Below, piece after piece: positions 56,050 to 64,000 of a DNA stretch of 64,000 nt. The notes under the pieces were generated by a model. The model saw only the letters and a program-made list of their open reading frames with translations, was not told where the DNA came from and searched no databases. The first letter of the stretch is position 1; every line of letters begins with the position of its first letter. Origin of the DNA: Mycolicibacterium porcinum (lineage in GTDB: Bacteria; Actinomycetota; Actinomycetes; Mycobacteriales; Mycobacteriaceae). A program made the position numbers and the translations under genes. Where the stretch lies: assembly GCA_002086835.1 (NCBI GenBank), contig MVIG01000011.1:1-64000 (forward strand), written 5' to 3'.

Positions 56050-57977
56050 TACGTCAACTCTCGCAGCCGACCAAACCGAGCGGAGGCAATCGGATTGGCA
56101 TCGGCCACCAGATCTTCGAACCGGTGGTTGGCAATCTTGGCGATCTCGATCAGCGCGAACGCCGTCTCGGCTACGGGTGAATTGTCGATACGCGACCATC
56201 CGTTCTGCAGCACCCGGTCGAAATGTTCGGTCTCGCGGGCGCAGATCACCAGAGGAAAGCCGAAATGCTCGCGGTACGCGGTGGCCAGCTGGACGACATC
56301 GTCGTGGTCGTCGTCGTCGAGACTCGACAGCGCGACATGGTCGACAGCCAGCACATGTCCTCCCTCGTCCTCGGCACCGAGATCCGGAAACGCCCGGATG
56401 AGTTCGAGCTGTTGTTCGGACGAACCGGTGAGCAGGGCGTCCTGGAACGCCTCACGCAACGCCCGCACGTCGGCGAAGGGGCGTTGCTCGAAAGCTCGCT
56501 CGACCGCCCACGGAACGTTTTGCACCACCCCGCCGAACGCCTCGGTGAAGCGCTGCTTGTCCATTGCGTTCACCTCGTTCAAGGTAATCGTTCCGCCGCC
56601 GGCCACCCGTGGACTCTGCCCGCCCGGCAGGAACGGCATGTGGAAGAACACCACGTTGAGCACGATCGCGGCGACAGCGCCGATACTGATGCCGCTGCCG
56701 AAAAGTAGGTTGATGCCCGCCGGAAGAGCCTGTGCCACTTCAGGATAGGCGGTCACCCAGAACGCGAGAGCCAAGCTTGTGGCCACGATGATGAGGTTGC
56801 GGTGGTCGGTGAAGTCGACCTTGCCCAGGGTCTGGATGCCCACCACGGCGACGGTGGCGAACAGCGTCAGCGCCGCACCGCCGAGTACCGGCTGCGGTAT
56901 CGAGGACACCACCGCGGCAACCTTGGGCAGGAATCCGAGCAGGATCATGATGACGCCCGCCGCCGCGACCACCCAGCGGCTCTTCACCCCGGTGAGCCGG
57001 ACCAGCCCGACATTCTCTGAAAAGGCCGTGTAGGGAAACGAGTTGAAGATGCCGCCGATCGTGGTGGCCACCCCGTCGGCACGCAGCGCATTGCCGATGT
57101 CGGAGGCCTTGATGCGCTTGCCCACGATCTCACCGGTGGCGTAGGCACTGCCGGTGGACTCCACGGCTGTGATGAGCAGCACGATGATCATGGTCAGGCA
57201 TGCCACCAGGTCGAACTTGGGAAACCCGAACAGGAACGGCTCGGTGAAGCCGACGACCGGAGCGGCGCCGACTTTGTCGAAATTCATGTCGCCCAAAGCG
57301 AATGCCACCGCGCAGCCGACAACGAGGCCGAGCAGCACCGCGATGGTGGCCAGGAACCCGCGCAGCAGCCGTTGGATGGCCGCGATGACCACGACGGTGC
57401 CGAGTGCGTACAGCAGCCAGCGCAGGTTCGCCGGATCGTGCTGGCCGGTGTGCGGGTTGGTGACGGCGTCCCCGGCACCCACCGGGACCAGACACAGCCC
57501 GATGATGGTGATCAGCGTGCCGGTGACCACCGGCGGGAAGAACCGCAACAACTTCACGAAGATCGGCGAAATCACGAACGTGAAGACACCCGCCACGATG
57601 ACAGCACCGTAAACGTAGAGCAGGCTGGCCGGGCCACCGCCGTGCGCGAGCCCGATCGCGATGATCGGCGCCACCCCCGTGAATGTGACGCCCTGCAACA
57701 GCGGCAGCCGGATACCGATCTTCCAGATCCCGACCGCCTGGATGATCGAGGCGATCCCGCAGGTGAACAGATCCGCGGTGATCAGCTTGACCAGGTCATC
57801 GTTGGGCAGGCCGATCGCGCTGGCGATCAGAATCGGCACCAGCACCGCGCCCGCATAGAAAGCCACCACGTGTTGGAACCCGTAGGTGACCAGTGCGGGA
57901 AGCGGCAGCACCTGGTCCACGGGGTGCTGCCGTTTGGCGTCCTTGCCGAGCTTTTTCGAAGTCACGGCGACTGTCAT
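56049..57977 (-). CDS. NCS2 nucleobase permease fused to a degenerate UraD domain
   Basis: A 642-residue fusion. Residues ~20-465 are a nucleobase:cation symporter-2 (xanthine/urate/uracil) permease with about 12-14 helices. It carries the NAT-type signature ENVGLVRLTG and a TM8 Glu in TAVESTGSAYATGE. After a short linker, residues ~478-642 form a UraD fold (NEVNAMDKQRFTEAFGG, then HFGFPLVICARE). There the catalytic His is Phe530 (RAFPDLG) and the Glu-Gln pair is Asp-His, so it is probably non-catalytic. It may sense or channel ureidoimidazolines. It likely imports urate or xanthine for the pathway. Confidence 0.88.
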   Translation of the reverse strand: MTVAVTSKKLGKDAKRQHPVDQVLPLPALVTYGFQHVVAFYAGAVLVPILIASAIGLPNDDLVKLITADLFTCGIASIIQAVGIWKIGIRLPLLQGVTFTGVAPIIAIGLAHGGGPASLLYVYGAVIVAGVFTFVISPIFVKLLRFFPPVVTGTLITIIGLCLVPVGAGDAVTNPHTGQHDPANLRWLLYALGTVVVIAAIQRLLRGFLATIAVLLGLVVGCAVAFALGDMNFDKVGAAPVVGFTEPFLFGFPKFDLVACLTMIIVLLITAVESTGSAYATGEIVGKRIKASDIGNALRADGVATTIGGIFNSFPYTAFSENVGLVRLTGVKSRWVVAAAGVIMILLGFLPKVAAVVSSIPQPVLGGAALTLFATVAVVGIQTLGKVDFTDHRNLIIVATSLALAFWVTAYPEVAQALPAGINLLFGSGISIGAVAAIVLNVVFFHMPFLPGGQSPRVAGGGTITLNEVNAMDKQRFTEAFGGVVQNVPWAVERAFEQRPFADVRALREAFQDALLTGSSEQQLELIRAFPDLGAEDEGGHVLAVDHVALSSLDDDDHDDVVQLATAYREHFGFPLVICARETEHFDRVLQNGWSRIDNSPVAETAFALIEIAKIANHRFEDLVADANPIASARFGRLRELT

Positions 57978-58034
57978 CGGTTCAGGATCGTGCAGAGACG
58001 GGTAGTTCGCACGTCGAGCCGAGCCGTCGGCCCG

Positions 58035-60722
58035 TCAGCCATGGAGTCCCCGCCACACCCGGGCCGGGGTCATCGGCAACCGTCTCAGGCGCGCACCGCA
58101 GGCTCGGGCGATGGCATTGGCCAGCGCGGGCGCTACCGGGTTGTACGGCGATTCGCCCATCGACTTGGCACCCAGGGGGCCGAGCGCGTCGAAGGTGACG
58201 GCGAAGTGGACCTCGGTGACCGGTACGTCGGCCGGCTGCGGGATGTGGTAATCGCGCAGCGTCTGGGTGATCACCGTGCCGTCTGAGCCGATCTGTATCT
58301 CCTCGTACAACGCGGAGCCGATGGCCTGCGCGACACCGCCCTCCACCTGGCCCCGGCATTGTTCGGGGTTGAGCACCACGCCGGCGTCGGCCGCCTGTAC
58401 CGATTGCAGGATCCGCAGCTCGCCGGTTTCGGTGTTGACCGCCACCCGGACGCCGTGCACGTTGAACGCCAGCGAACGGGGCGTCCCGCCGTGTGTGCCG
58501 CGCCCGGTCAGGGGCGCAGGCAGCTCCGCGAACGGCACCAGGCGGCCCGCACAACAGTCCACACCCTGCGGATCGAGCGTGCAGGACTCCGGTGGCACGC
58601 CTGCGCTCTGCGCGGCCGCGGCAACCATCGCCGACCGCAGCTCACGACAGGCCGACAGCACGGCCTGACCGGCCACCACGGTCCCCGCCGAGCCGAACGC
58701 ACCTGTGTCGTGATCGACTGCGTCGGTATCGGATTGGCGCAGCCGGATCCGGTCGGCGGAGGTGTTCAGCTCGGTGGCGGCCAACTGGGTGTGCACGGTG
58801 GAGGTCCCGTTGCCGAATTCCGCGGTGCCCACCGAAAGCGTGTAGCCGCCGTCGGTGTCGACGGTGACCGTTGCCTCGGCGCGGTGGCCGCGAGGCGGGA
58901 TGGTGGCGATCATCGCGACGGCCATGCCCTCGCCGACGGCCCAGCCAGCCGGGGCCGGCACGCCGTTGCCCTTGGCCAACGCGTCCTGCACCGAATCGAG
59001 GCATTGATCGAGACCGTAGCTGCCGAACATCAGATCCTCTGCCGGCTCGGCATCGACCAGCGCGTTCCCCGGCGCCACGACATTGCGGCGGCGAAGGTCG
59101 AACGGATCTATCGCGAGCCGCTGGGCCAGCTCGTCCAGCGCAGACTCGACGGCGAAGGCGACCTGCCCCAGGCCGTATCCGCGAAACGCGCCCGAAGGCA
59201 GGTTGTTCGTGTAGACCGCTTGCGCGTCTACGTGTTTGTTCGCGCACCGATACAGCGATATCGATTCGCCACAGCCGTGGAACAGCACACCCGGGCTGTG
59301 ATTGCCGTAGGCGCCGGCGTCCGTCAGCACGTCGATCGCCAATGCGGTCAGCACCCCGTCGGAGCCGGCCGCTGCGGTCACATCGACGCGGAACGGGTGC
59401 CGGCAGGGCGCCTTGGTGAACTCATCGGAGCGGCTGAATTCGTATCGCACAGGGCGGCCCAGTCGAAGCACCGCCAGTGCCACCAGATCCTCGGTGAGCA
59501 ATTCCTGCTTGGCGCCGAAGCCACCGCCCACTCGGACCGCGAAGACCTGCACCGCGTCCCGGTCCAGGCCGAACACGTGACAGAGTTCGTCGCGGACCAG
59601 GAACGGCACCTGCGAACTGGTGCGAATCACCAATCGCCCGGTGTCGTCCATCCAGCCGGTGGAGCCGTGCATCTCCAGATGCGCGTGCTGGACGCGCTGC
59701 GTGGCGTACCGCGCGGTCACCACCGCGCCGCCGGCGGCGTGGGCGGCCGCCAGTCCGGAGTCGATGTCACCTGTGCCGCCGTGACGTTCGGCGACGATGT
59801 TGCGCAACGGGTCGGCGATACGGGCCTGTGGCCCCTTTTCGGCGTGCAGCAGCGGCGCTCCGGGCGCCCGCGCCTCGTCGGGATCGAACACCGCGGGCAG
59901 TTCCTCGTACTCGACAGTGATTGCCCGGCAGGCCTTTTCGGCCACCGCCAGGCTGTCTGCGACGACGGCGGCCACCCGCTGCCCGACAAACCGCACCGTG
60001 CTGTCGAGCACATAGGTGTCGTCGGGGTCGTCGTCGCGACTTTCGTGGCGGGCCGTGGAGAACGCCACGGCCGGACTGTCCCGATGCGTCAGTACCAGCC
60101 GCACACCGGGTAGCGCTTCGGCGGCCGTCGTGTCGATCGATACGATGCGGGCGTGCGCCAGCGGGCTGGACAACACCGCCAGGTGCAGTAGCCCGGCCGG
60201 CGTGCTGTCCATCGTGAACTGCTCGGTCCCGGTGACGACCCGCAGGCTCGCCGGCGCACCGACCGAACATCGGGCACCGCCTGACTTCTCGATGTTGACG
60301 CTGCCGGCGACAGCATCGGTGATGGCCCGGTAGCCGGTGCACCGGCACAGGTTTCCTTTGAGGTGGCGCGGCAAATCGTCGCGCTGGGCGGCCGTCAGCG
60401 TCGATGCCGTGGTGATCATGCCTGCCGTGCAGTACCCGCACTGAAACCCGGCCGCCTCGAGGAACCGGCGCTGCACCGGGTGCGGATCCTCAGGAGTGCC
60501 CAGGCCGGCCACGGTGGTCACCTGCCGCCCCGCCGCCCGGAAGGCGGGGATCACGCACGATTGCACCGGCGACCCGTCGAGCAGCACCGAACAGGCACCG
60601 CAGTCCCCCGCGTCGCATCCGGTTTTGACTTCCACGTACCCGTGTTCGCGCAGAAAGGAACGCAAGCACTGCCCCGGACCCGGGTCGGCGCGCAGTACTG
60701 CCCCGTTCACGGAGACCTTCAT
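58035..60722 (-). CDS. Xanthine dehydrogenase, fused [2Fe-2S] and molybdopterin subunit
   Basis: An 895-residue subunit of a xanthine-dehydrogenase-type enzyme. Residues 1-150 bind two [2Fe-2S] clusters (Cys36, 41, 44, 56 and Cys95, 98, 126, 128). The remainder is the Moco domain with GGGFGAKQ, SGAFRGYGLGQ containing the substrate-binding Arg, and the catalytic Glu857 in SMGESP. Usually the FeS domain is a separate protein or joined to the FAD domain, so this FeS-Moco order is less common. The start at 60722 overlaps the FAD gene stop by ATGA. Confidence 0.9.
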   Translation of the reverse strand: MKVSVNGAVLRADPGPGQCLRSFLREHGYVEVKTGCDAGDCGACSVLLDGSPVQSCVIPAFRAAGRQVTTVAGLGTPEDPHPVQRRFLEAAGFQCGYCTAGMITTASTLTAAQRDDLPRHLKGNLCRCTGYRAITDAVAGSVNIEKSGGARCSVGAPASLRVVTGTEQFTMDSTPAGLLHLAVLSSPLAHARIVSIDTTAAEALPGVRLVLTHRDSPAVAFSTARHESRDDDPDDTYVLDSTVRFVGQRVAAVVADSLAVAEKACRAITVEYEELPAVFDPDEARAPGAPLLHAEKGPQARIADPLRNIVAERHGGTGDIDSGLAAAHAAGGAVVTARYATQRVQHAHLEMHGSTGWMDDTGRLVIRTSSQVPFLVRDELCHVFGLDRDAVQVFAVRVGGGFGAKQELLTEDLVALAVLRLGRPVRYEFSRSDEFTKAPCRHPFRVDVTAAAGSDGVLTALAIDVLTDAGAYGNHSPGVLFHGCGESISLYRCANKHVDAQAVYTNNLPSGAFRGYGLGQVAFAVESALDELAQRLAIDPFDLRRRNVVAPGNALVDAEPAEDLMFGSYGLDQCLDSVQDALAKGNGVPAPAGWAVGEGMAVAMIATIPPRGHRAEATVTVDTDGGYTLSVGTAEFGNGTSTVHTQLAATELNTSADRIRLRQSDTDAVDHDTGAFGSAGTVVAGQAVLSACRELRSAMVAAAAQSAGVPPESCTLDPQGVDCCAGRLVPFAELPAPLTGRGTHGGTPRSLAFNVHGVRVAVNTETGELRILQSVQAADAGVVLNPEQCRGQVEGGVAQAIGSALYEEIQIGSDGTVITQTLRDYHIPQPADVPVTEVHFAVTFDALGPLGAKSMGESPYNPVAPALANAIARACGARLRRLPMTPARVWRGLHG

Positions 60723-61552
60723 GCCAGCTCCGCGCGAATCTGCTCCGCCAGCACCAGTGTGACCGCTGCGCGCCAATCCGGATCGCCGTGCGGGTCGTGC
60801 AACCAGTCGCCGTCCGGGATCGACGCGTGCGCGGTCCGCAGCGTGTCATGGTCGGGCACCGCCGGAAAGGAGAACACGTACGGCCGTACCGTCGCCGCTG
60901 TCACCGAGAGCACGAACCTGCCGCCGTCGGTCGCCAGGTCCCGGCGACCGATCACCACGGCGCTGGAGCGACCCAGCAGCGACGGCGCCAGCCTGCGGAA
61001 GGCGGTGGTTGCCCTCAGCGCGGCAGCGGGCAGGTGCACCGAGCGCACCACGTCGTCGGGGGCGAGGACGTTGGCACCCGCGCCCGTGACGAATTCGGCG
61101 ACCGGTAGCCGATACTCGCTGCCGTCGGCCCGCCATACGGTGAGGTGCCCGTCGAGCGTGGTCGCGAGCGAGATCATCGCACCTGCCGGTAACGACAAGC
61201 AGATGTTGCCGCCGACGGTGGCGGTCCGCCAGATCTTGTGAGATGCCAGCAGAGCAGTACAACACTGGTGCAGCAACGGTGCAGCGGTCCACTCCGGACG
61301 AAACCCCGGAAGCCGCCCCGCCAGTTCGGACAGGTCGGCGAGCGTGCAGGTAGCAGACAGCTCGAAGCCGTTGTCGCTCAGCGTGACCGGAGGCCAGCCC
61401 AGGCTGGTCAGGTCGACAAGGCGGCGCAGCCGCCATTGCGGCTGGCTGAACAGCCAGGTCCCGCCGGCGAGAACCGCGTCGCCGCGACCCAGCGGCCACA
61501 GCTCAGAGCGTTGGGTCGGCCTGCTGACCGCCTCGACGGAGTGGAGATCCAT
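60719..61552 (-). CDS. Xanthine dehydrogenase FAD-binding subunit
   Basis: A 277-residue FAD subunit of the molybdopterin-dehydrogenase family: LAGGTWLFSQPQ (FAD loop), RTATVGGNICLSLPAG (second FAD motif) and a CO-dehydrogenase flavoprotein C-terminal domain. It passes electrons from the FeS clusters to NAD+. It is first in the purine operon. The ATG at 61552 is preceded by TAGTTT 6 bases upstream and no ribosome binding site, which suggests a leaderless message. Confidence 0.88.
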   Translation of the reverse strand: MDLHSVEAVSRPTQRSELWPLGRGDAVLAGGTWLFSQPQWRLRRLVDLTSLGWPPVTLSDNGFELSATCTLADLSELAGRLPGFRPEWTAAPLLHQCCTALLASHKIWRTATVGGNICLSLPAGAMISLATTLDGHLTVWRADGSEYRLPVAEFVTGAGANVLAPDDVVRSVHLPAAALRATTAFRRLAPSLLGRSSAVVIGRRDLATDGGRFVLSVTAATVRPYVFSFPAVPDHDTLRTAHASIPDGDWLHDPHGDPDWRAAVTLVLAEQIRAELA

Positions 61553-61558
61553 CAAGTG

Positions 61559-61564
61559 AAACTA
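61559..61564 (-). promoter_or_regulatory. Leaderless -10 element of the purine operon
   Basis: TAGTTT on the minus strand lies exactly 6 bases before the ATG of the xanthine dehydrogenase FAD gene. The rest of the 135-bp gap to the NiCoT gene is GC-rich, and no operator palindrome was recognised in it. Confidence 0.5.
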
Positions 61565-61687
61565 GATCGGCACTTCGCCCGCCGCATCCGGAAGCGCTCC
61601 GCCACGCCCCTTCGGCGCCCGCCCTCGAGCACCGCTCCGATCACCCGCCGAAAGGCCGACCGGAGCCCGTAAGAAATGCCGCGAACG

Positions 61688-62794
61688 CTAGGCCCGTGCG
61701 GCCCAGCGCTCCTCGATCCGGCCGAACCGCCAGATTCCCAGTGCCACAACCCAGCTCAATACGAACAGCCCGACGATCGCGAAACCGACGAATTCCAGGT
61801 CGGCCGACCCGACGAGGGCGAGCGGCCCGGTGGTGATCCCGAGGCGCTCGACCAGCAGACCGGCCAGCACGATCACCCCGACGCCCAGGGCCACGACCAC
61901 CGACAGCACGGTGACGGTCAGGTTGTAGTACACCTTGCGGACCGGTTGCAGGAAGGCCCAGCCGTAGGCCCGCGCCATGAAGATGCCGTCCAGGCTGTCG
62001 AAAAGGCTCATCCCCGCGGCGAACAGCACCGGCAGAACCAGCATGGCGTACCAGGGCAGGGAGAAGGCCGCTGTTCCCGCCGCCAGCACCAGCAGCGCGA
62101 CCTGGCTGGCGGTGTCGAAGCCCAGCCCCATCAGGAATCCCACCGGGTACAGATGCCAGGGCTTGTTGACCCGTCGCATCACCCGGCCCAACAGGCGGGC
62201 CACGAAACCCCGGCTGTCGAGCTGACGTTCGAGTTCGGCCTCGTCGTACTCGCCACGTCGCATGGCCCGGAAAACCTTGGCGATCCCCACCGCGGCGAAC
62301 AGATTCGTCAGGCCGACCAGGATCAGAAACGTTCCGGCCACCAGCGAGCCGACCAGCCCGAGAGTCTGCAGCATCGCGGACTCTTCGTCCTGAACCGGGC
62401 CTGCGAGCGCCCGCACGCCCAGTGCCAGCAGCAGGGCCAGCCCGAACACCACGCTCGAATGCCCCAGCGAGAACCAGAAACCCGCCGAAATCGACCGGGT
62501 GCCCTCCCCGACCAGTTTTCGGGTGGTGTTGTCGATGACGGCGATATGGTCGGCATCGAAGGCGTGGCGGACGCCCAGCAGATATGCGGTGACGCCGAGG
62601 CCGACGCCGAACACGCCCGCCGAGCCCAGCGTGATGTGTTGCGGCGCCACCCCGAAAACCAGTACACCCCAACCGATGACATGCAGCAGCAGGACGAACG
62701 CGGCGACAGCCACGATCGAGGTCCAGTCGGCGCGGTCGAAACGGGTAGCCAATCGGGTGGATCGGGCAGGGGCCTGCGATGCACCGATGGTCAT
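61688..62794 (-). CDS. nicT: NiCoT-family nickel/cobalt permease
   Basis: A 368-residue HoxN/NixA-type secondary transporter with about eight helices and the signature HX4DH motif (His77...Asp82-His83 in RHAFDADHIAVID), required for Ni2+/Co2+ uptake. M. tuberculosis nicT (Rv2856) lies next to mtr, whereas here the purine island separates them. Imported metal could serve urease, hydrogenase or cobalamin. The start at 62794 is 27 bp from an inverted repeat likely bound by the adjacent ArsR protein. Confidence 0.92.
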   Translation of the reverse strand: MTIGASQAPARSTRLATRFDRADWTSIVAVAAFVLLLHVIGWGVLVFGVAPQHITLGSAGVFGVGLGVTAYLLGVRHAFDADHIAVIDNTTRKLVGEGTRSISAGFWFSLGHSSVVFGLALLLALGVRALAGPVQDEESAMLQTLGLVGSLVAGTFLILVGLTNLFAAVGIAKVFRAMRRGEYDEAELERQLDSRGFVARLLGRVMRRVNKPWHLYPVGFLMGLGFDTASQVALLVLAAGTAAFSLPWYAMLVLPVLFAAGMSLFDSLDGIFMARAYGWAFLQPVRKVYYNLTVTVLSVVVALGVGVIVLAGLLVERLGITTGPLALVGSADLEFVGFAIVGLFVLSWVVALGIWRFGRIEERWAARA

Positions 62795-62820
62795 CGACCG
62801 AGCGTAAGACGGCCACTGAT

Positions 62821-62840
62821 ATCTGTCCAGGCGAACAGAT
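62821..62840 (-). promoter_or_regulatory. Inverted repeat between arsR and nicT (candidate ArsR operator)
   Basis: ATCTGT (62821-62826) and ACAGAT (62835-62840) form a perfect 6-bp inverted repeat with an 8-bp centre in the 58-bp gap between the ArsR gene and nicT. This suggests that nicT has its own metal-controlled promoter rather than relying only on read-through from arsR. Confidence 0.5.
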
Positions 62841-62852
62841 GAGAATCCGGTT

Positions 62853-63182
62853 TCAGCCGTGCCGGGCACCGATCCAGTGCAGCAGGTCGTGCACGGTGTC
62901 GTCGTCGAGCCGGTAGTTCACCGTGCGCCCCACCCGAGTAGCGGTGACCCACCCCTGGTCCCGCAACACCCGCAACGCCTGGGATACCGCGTTCTCCGAG
63001 CGGCCAAGGGCGGTGGCCAGATCGCTGACACAAATTCCCGGCGCGCGGTGCAGGCCCAGCAGGATCTCCAGCCGGTGCGGGTCGGACAGCAAGTCGAAGC
63101 GCCGCGCCCACCCCGAGGTGTCGACGTCGGCCAGGGCCGATGTCGCGCGCTCGACCTGGCCGGCTTTACCGTGCCGGTCCAC
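62853..63182 (-). CDS. ArsR/SmtB-family metal-sensing repressor
   Basis: A 109-residue winged-helix repressor (FDLLSDPHRLEILLGLHRAPGICVSDLATALGRSENAVSQALRVLRDQGWVT). Candidate metal ligands are the N-terminal MDRH, a Cys in helix 3 (GICVSDLA) and the C-terminal DDDTVHDLLHWIGARH, where NmtR-type Ni/Co sensors carry Asp/His ligands. Its place directly upstream of nicT supports Ni/Co-responsive control of import. It starts 9 bp after the GntR gene stop. Confidence 0.86.
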   Translation of the reverse strand: MDRHGKAGQVERATSALADVDTSGWARRFDLLSDPHRLEILLGLHRAPGICVSDLATALGRSENAVSQALRVLRDQGWVTATRVGRTVNYRLDDDTVHDLLHWIGARHG

Positions 63183-63191
63183 GGTACGAAT

Positions 63192-63923
63192 CTAATCCAG
63201 AAAGCCGTGCAGCAAGGCCGACGATCCCCCGACGTGGGCCAGCATGGCCGCGGCGGCCCGCTCGCTGTCACCGGCCAGGATCGCCATCACGATCTCCTCG
63301 TGCTGTTCGTCGGAATGGGCGATGTTGCGCGGCAGCAGCGGAATCTGATCCAGCAGGGCGTTGAGCCGCATCCGGTTCTCGGCGACCAGCGGCACCAGCG
63401 ACGGAGACCCCGCCGCCTCCGCGATGGCCAGATGCAGCCGCGAATCCAGCCGTCGGTAGTCGTCGGGCTCGGCACTGCGGACATCGGCCAGCCGGGACCA
63501 CAGCCCGTCGCGCTCGGCCGCGCTCAGCGTGCACCCGGCCGCCATCCGCGCCGCCCCGACCTCGAGGATCTCGCGCAGCCGCAACGCGTCATCGATCTCC
63601 TCACGCGTGGGCTTCGGGCCGTCCGCGGTGTGCCGAGGCAATTCCTCAGCCAGGAACGTGCCGCCGTACCGCCCCCGTTTGGACACCAGGTAGCCGGCGT
63701 CGGCCAGCGATTTGATCGCCTCCCGCACCGTGTCGCGGCTGACCCCGAGGCGTGCGGCCAGCTCACGCTCGGGCGGCAACGACTCGCCCGGCCCCAACAC
63801 CCCCAGCCGGATCGTCTCCAGCAGCCTGCCGACGGTGTCCTCGAAGGCATTGCCCAGCCGGACCGGACGCAGCAGCGCCCCGGCTGTCTCTGGGGCAGGC
63901 TGCGGGTCCGGTTCGGCTGTCAT
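63192..63923 (-). CDS. FadR/GntR-type (FCD) transcriptional regulator
   Basis: A 243-residue GntR regulator with the winged helix LPPERELAARLGVSRDTVREAIKSLADAGYLVSKRGRYGGTFL and a helical FCD domain (ALRLREILEVGAARMAAG, then RLDSRLHLAIAEAAGS and DEQHEEIVMAILAGD) with Asp/His residues typical of carboxylate-metal effectors. It follows the SDR gene by 17 bp, so that enzyme is a plausible target. Confidence 0.87.
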   Translation of the reverse strand: MTAEPDPQPAPETAGALLRPVRLGNAFEDTVGRLLETIRLGVLGPGESLPPERELAARLGVSRDTVREAIKSLADAGYLVSKRGRYGGTFLAEELPRHTADGPKPTREEIDDALRLREILEVGAARMAAGCTLSAAERDGLWSRLADVRSAEPDDYRRLDSRLHLAIAEAAGSPSLVPLVAENRMRLNALLDQIPLLPRNIAHSDEQHEEIVMAILAGDSERAAAAMLAHVGGSSALLHGFLD

Positions 63924-63940
63924 GGTGAGCTACCAGGGTG

Positions 63941-64000
63941 TCACAGCGGCGTCACGTAGGCGGAGCTGATGCCGCCGTCGACCAGGAACGTCGAGCCCGT
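63941..64000 (-). CDS. 3' end of a short-chain dehydrogenase (truncated by window)
   Basis: The last 19 codons of a leftward gene read TGSTFLVDGGISSAYVTPL followed by TGA at 63941-63943. The TGxxxxVDGG ending is the C-terminal signature of FabG-like SDR enzymes. Position after nicT matches M. tuberculosis Rv2857c, an SDR. The gene continues beyond the right edge. Confidence 0.75.
   Translation of the reverse strand, partial: TGSTFLVDGGISSAYVTPL

Overview
The window is high-GC actinobacterial DNA from the Mycobacteriaceae, most likely a rapidly growing environmental Mycolicibacterium-type species. Diagnostic genes are mycothione reductase (mtr), the EfpA exporter, the phosphopantetheinyl transferase PptT beside its antagonist PptH, and a gene order that largely follows the M. 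tuberculosis Rv2785c-Rv2857c block as I remember it. Many genes overlap by ATGA/GTGA and several appear to start leaderless. No tRNA, rRNA, CRISPR, insertion sequence or intact prophage was seen, and no gap between genes exceeds about 280 bp.

Layout. (1) 1-4.7 kb: rpsO, ribF, a manganese-type DtxR regulator, and an ssuD-sfnB sulfur-scavenging pair. (2) 4.7-13.5 kb: an eight-gene lipid/acyl-CoA operon (ltp1, SRPBCC, MaoC, SDR, FadE, hydrolase, FadD, SDR) read leftwards and controlled by an adjacent TetR with two matching operator palindromes. (3) 13.5-16.1 kb: truB-pptT-pptH. (4) 16.2-21.3 kb: a DUF3558-like secreted protein, a CocE-type hydrolase, DUF1802, DUF2277, an EchA16-like crotonase, and a MerR/methyltransferase pair. 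(5) 21.3-29.0 kb: the transcription/translation operon rimP-nusA-ylxR-infB-rbfA-nrnA-dinF, read leftwards. (6) 29.2-45.7 kb: two Rv2843/Rv2844-like genes, proS, a PCD-VOC fusion, efpA, the cobalamin/siroheme set (a CobO/CobB/CysG group and a ChlI-ChlD chelatase), a GNAT gene, mqo, a TetR/F420-type monooxygenase pair, a hydrolase and mtr.

(7) 45.7-61.6 kb is an accessory purine/heterocycle island placed between mtr and the nickel/cobalt transporter gene, which are neighbours in M. tuberculosis. Its right half is a seven-gene leftward operon taking xanthine to allantoin: xanthine dehydrogenase (FAD subunit plus a fused FeS-Moco subunit), a nucleobase permease fused to a degenerate UraD domain, intact OHCU decarboxylase, HIU hydrolase, uricase and an 8-oxoguanine-type deaminase. 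Its left half is a divergent seven-gene module with no assigned substrate: an ABC importer (ATPase, permease, NMT1/THI5-type lipoprotein), two different isopenicillin-N-synthase-like Fe(II) dioxygenases, a CodA-like deaminase and a GntR regulator, arranged around a 276-bp divergent control region carrying three TRCATGYA octamers. This half is the best candidate here for an undescribed catabolic system. (8) 61.7-64 kb: NiCoT transporter, ArsR metal sensor, GntR regulator and the 3' end of an SDR.

Control elements found by reading: paired TetR operators at two loci, a palindrome over the efpA promoter, a KstR-like box inside a promoter, back-to-back leaderless promoters, a leader hairpin before rimP, and a 65-bp dispersed repeat present twice in intergenic DNA.
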